From Myxococcales bacterium (GTDB taxonomy: Bacteria; Myxococcota_A; Polyangia; Polyangiales; Houyiibacteriaceae): a stretch of DNA of 6,153 nucleotides. Where the stretch lies: positions 1 through 6,153 of the forward strand of contig JABDJF010000065.1 of NCBI GenBank assembly GCA_013002645.1, written 5' to 3'. Position numbers and translations under genes: made by a program. The notes below the pieces were generated by a model, which ran no database searches, had not been told where the DNA came from, and was given only the letters and a program-made list of their open reading frames with translations. Below, piece after piece: positions 5,293 to 6,153 of the stretch (position 1 is its first letter; the number at the start of each line of letters is the position of its first letter).

Positions 5293-6153
5293 TCAGTGGG
5301 CGGAAACAGCGTTGATCGAGAAATCACGCGCGACTTCACACAGGCCCGCCAGCCGGTCGAGCGACCCTCGTCCTCTCGCTCCCGCACATGCGCCGAGGAG
5401 CCCGCTCGGAATCCAGTCTTGCGAAATTCGAAACCGGCGAAGCCGTGCGCGCCACTTCTGTTTCCAGAGCCACTCGGCCTTGTGCTCTGTGCCATCGAAA
5501 TAGTACTCGGCCTGTGCAAAGGCGAGTCGCCCCAGGACATGCGCCTGGTGCGCGACGTTTCGCCCGTTGGTTACGCCGCCTTGTGCGATGCGAATGCCGC
5601 GCTCGCCATGCTGCCAATGGTTCTCGTGAGGGTCTCGACCAATAGCGTACGCCCGGTATTGGAACTCTTCGTGCCCTAGCCACAACTGGGTTCCATCTCT
5701 TCGGTTTTCAATCACGCGACGTGGAGGCTCGACGACTTCGTCTGCGCAGGTCCTTCGTTTGCCGAGACGGAGCGCCTGACCAACGACGTCCCCGAGAAAC
5801 TTCAGAAGCCATCGAGGCACCTTCGAGCTCACGTTGCTAAGCCTGTTGTTCAAGCCATCAGAGACGCGATCGCAGAGGATGCCAACACCGTCTTCTTCGA
5901 TAGGCAGACCTCGCCCTCCGCTGGGGAGACGCGAACCGAGAAGAGGGACGACAAAGCCCCCGGCAACCGGTGGATCGTACGCGGCCTGGAAGGCCATCGC
6001 GTCGACCGCGCGCGCTTCTGCCAGCAAGGGATACCCGTGCTGAACGGCCTGGTGAGCAACATCCAAGGCGTCGTGGGCGACGCGCACGAACTGTTCGACT
6101 GCGTCACCAACCCTTTCGACCGTGCTCTCGACCGGATTGAGGACAGCGATGAG
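5293..6153 (-). CDS. Probable TadG-related Tad pilus protein, C-terminal part (5' end outside window)
   Basis: The frame is open from the right edge to a TGA at 5293, giving 286 visible residues. The true start lies outside the window. A GTG at 6087 is internal, because the frame reads on without a stop to the edge. Visible residues 8-50 look like an amphipathic helix (VESTVERVGDAVEQFVR...). A central region of no recognised family follows. Near the C terminus is AQAEYYFDG, then EWLWKQKWRARLRRFR (residues 213-242), a pattern I associate with large TadG-related proteins of myxobacterial and deltaproteobacterial Tad loci. That is recall, not a search. The segments QYRAYAIGRD and GGVTNGRNVAHQAHVLG are also distinctive. 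No membrane helix shows in the visible part, and the anchor expected for TadG would be in the missing N terminus. It ends 7 bases before the TadE-like gene, which fits co-transcription. Confidence 0.7.
   Translation of the reverse strand, partial: LIAVLNPVESTVERVGDAVEQFVRVAHDALDVAHQAVQHGYPLLAEARAVDAMAFQAAYDPPVAGGFVVPLLGSRLPSGGRGLPIEEDGVGILCDRVSDGLNNRLSNVSSKVPRWLLKFLGDVVGQALRLGKRRTCADEVVEPPRRVIENRRDGTQLWLGHEEFQYRAYAIGRDPHENHWQHGERGIRIAQGGVTNGRNVAHQAHVLGRLAFAQAEYYFDGTEHKAEWLWKQKWRARLRRFRISQDWIPSGLLGACAGARGRGSLDRLAGLCEVARDFSINAVSAH

Larger units (their letters stand above)
1..6153 (-). other. Middle of a Tad (Flp type IVc) pilus operon
   Basis: Seven genes on one strand are separated by -8 to +16 bp: TadG-like/7 bp/tadE/17-bp overlap/unknown/16 bp/cpaB/1 bp/cpaC/8-bp overlap/tadA/4-bp overlap/tadB. 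No junction has room for a promoter or terminator, so the genes are very likely co-transcribed from a promoter beyond the right edge. Flp pilin, prepilin peptidase, TadC and TadZ are not in the window. Confidence 0.9.

Noticed and set aside
5286..5540. 85-residue N-terminal extension of the TadE-like ORF
   Set aside because: It overlaps the TadG-like gene in another frame and would place the prepilin leader deep inside the protein. The ATG at 5285 gives a normal leader.
4780..5679. 299-codon plus-strand ORF
   Set aside because: It lies antisense to the tadE and TadG-like genes, shows no recognisable domain, and looks like a by-product of GC-rich codon use on the other strand. The minus strand has clear motifs here.
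1..6153. Search by eye for CRISPR arrays, tRNA or rRNA, insertion sequences, terminators and attachment sites
   Set aside because: None seen. Nearly every base is coding on the minus strand and the largest gap is 16 bp.

Overview
The window is a slice of a Tad (tight adherence, Flp-type IVc) pilus secretion locus, read entirely from the minus strand. Seven genes lie head to tail. The two outer genes run off the window edges. No gap between genes exceeds 16 bp, and four of the six junctions overlap, so this looks like the middle of one polycistronic operon. I saw no promoter, terminator, RNA gene, CRISPR array, insertion sequence or transfer border.

In transcription order (high to low coordinates) the layout is: (1) 6153-5293, the C-terminal 286 residues of a protein that resembles the large TadG-related proteins of deltaproteobacterial Tad loci; (2) 5285-4752, a TadE-like minor pseudopilin with a textbook prepilin cleavage site; (3) 4768-3887, an unrecognised membrane-anchored or exported protein that may contain an internal duplication; (4) 3870-3109, CpaB/RcpC; (5) 3107-1953, a compact CpaC/RcpA outer-membrane secretin; (6) 1960-383, a TadA/CpaF ATPase with an FHA domain fused to its N terminus; (7) 386-1, the start of TadB, the inner-membrane platform protein.

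Together these would form the pilus or secretion machine. FHA-TadA hydrolyses ATP in the cytoplasm and drives the TadB platform. CpaB bridges the periplasm to the secretin pore. TadE and the TadG-like protein are pseudopilin or accessory parts. The intact FHA domain suggests that a threonine-phosphorylated partner acts on the motor. No tadZ/cpaE lies between secretin and ATPase genes, where many Tad loci carry it.

The sequence is moderately GC-rich. The FHA-CpaF fusion, the gene order with TadE/G-like genes upstream of cpaB, and the TadG-like tail suggest a member of the Myxococcota or a related former deltaproteobacterial lineage. That is an inference from family resemblance, and the GC content seems lower than in typical cultured myxobacteria. 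The secretion system itself is a known type. The least explained parts are the 293-residue unknown protein, the FHA-ATPase control and the TadG-like tail.
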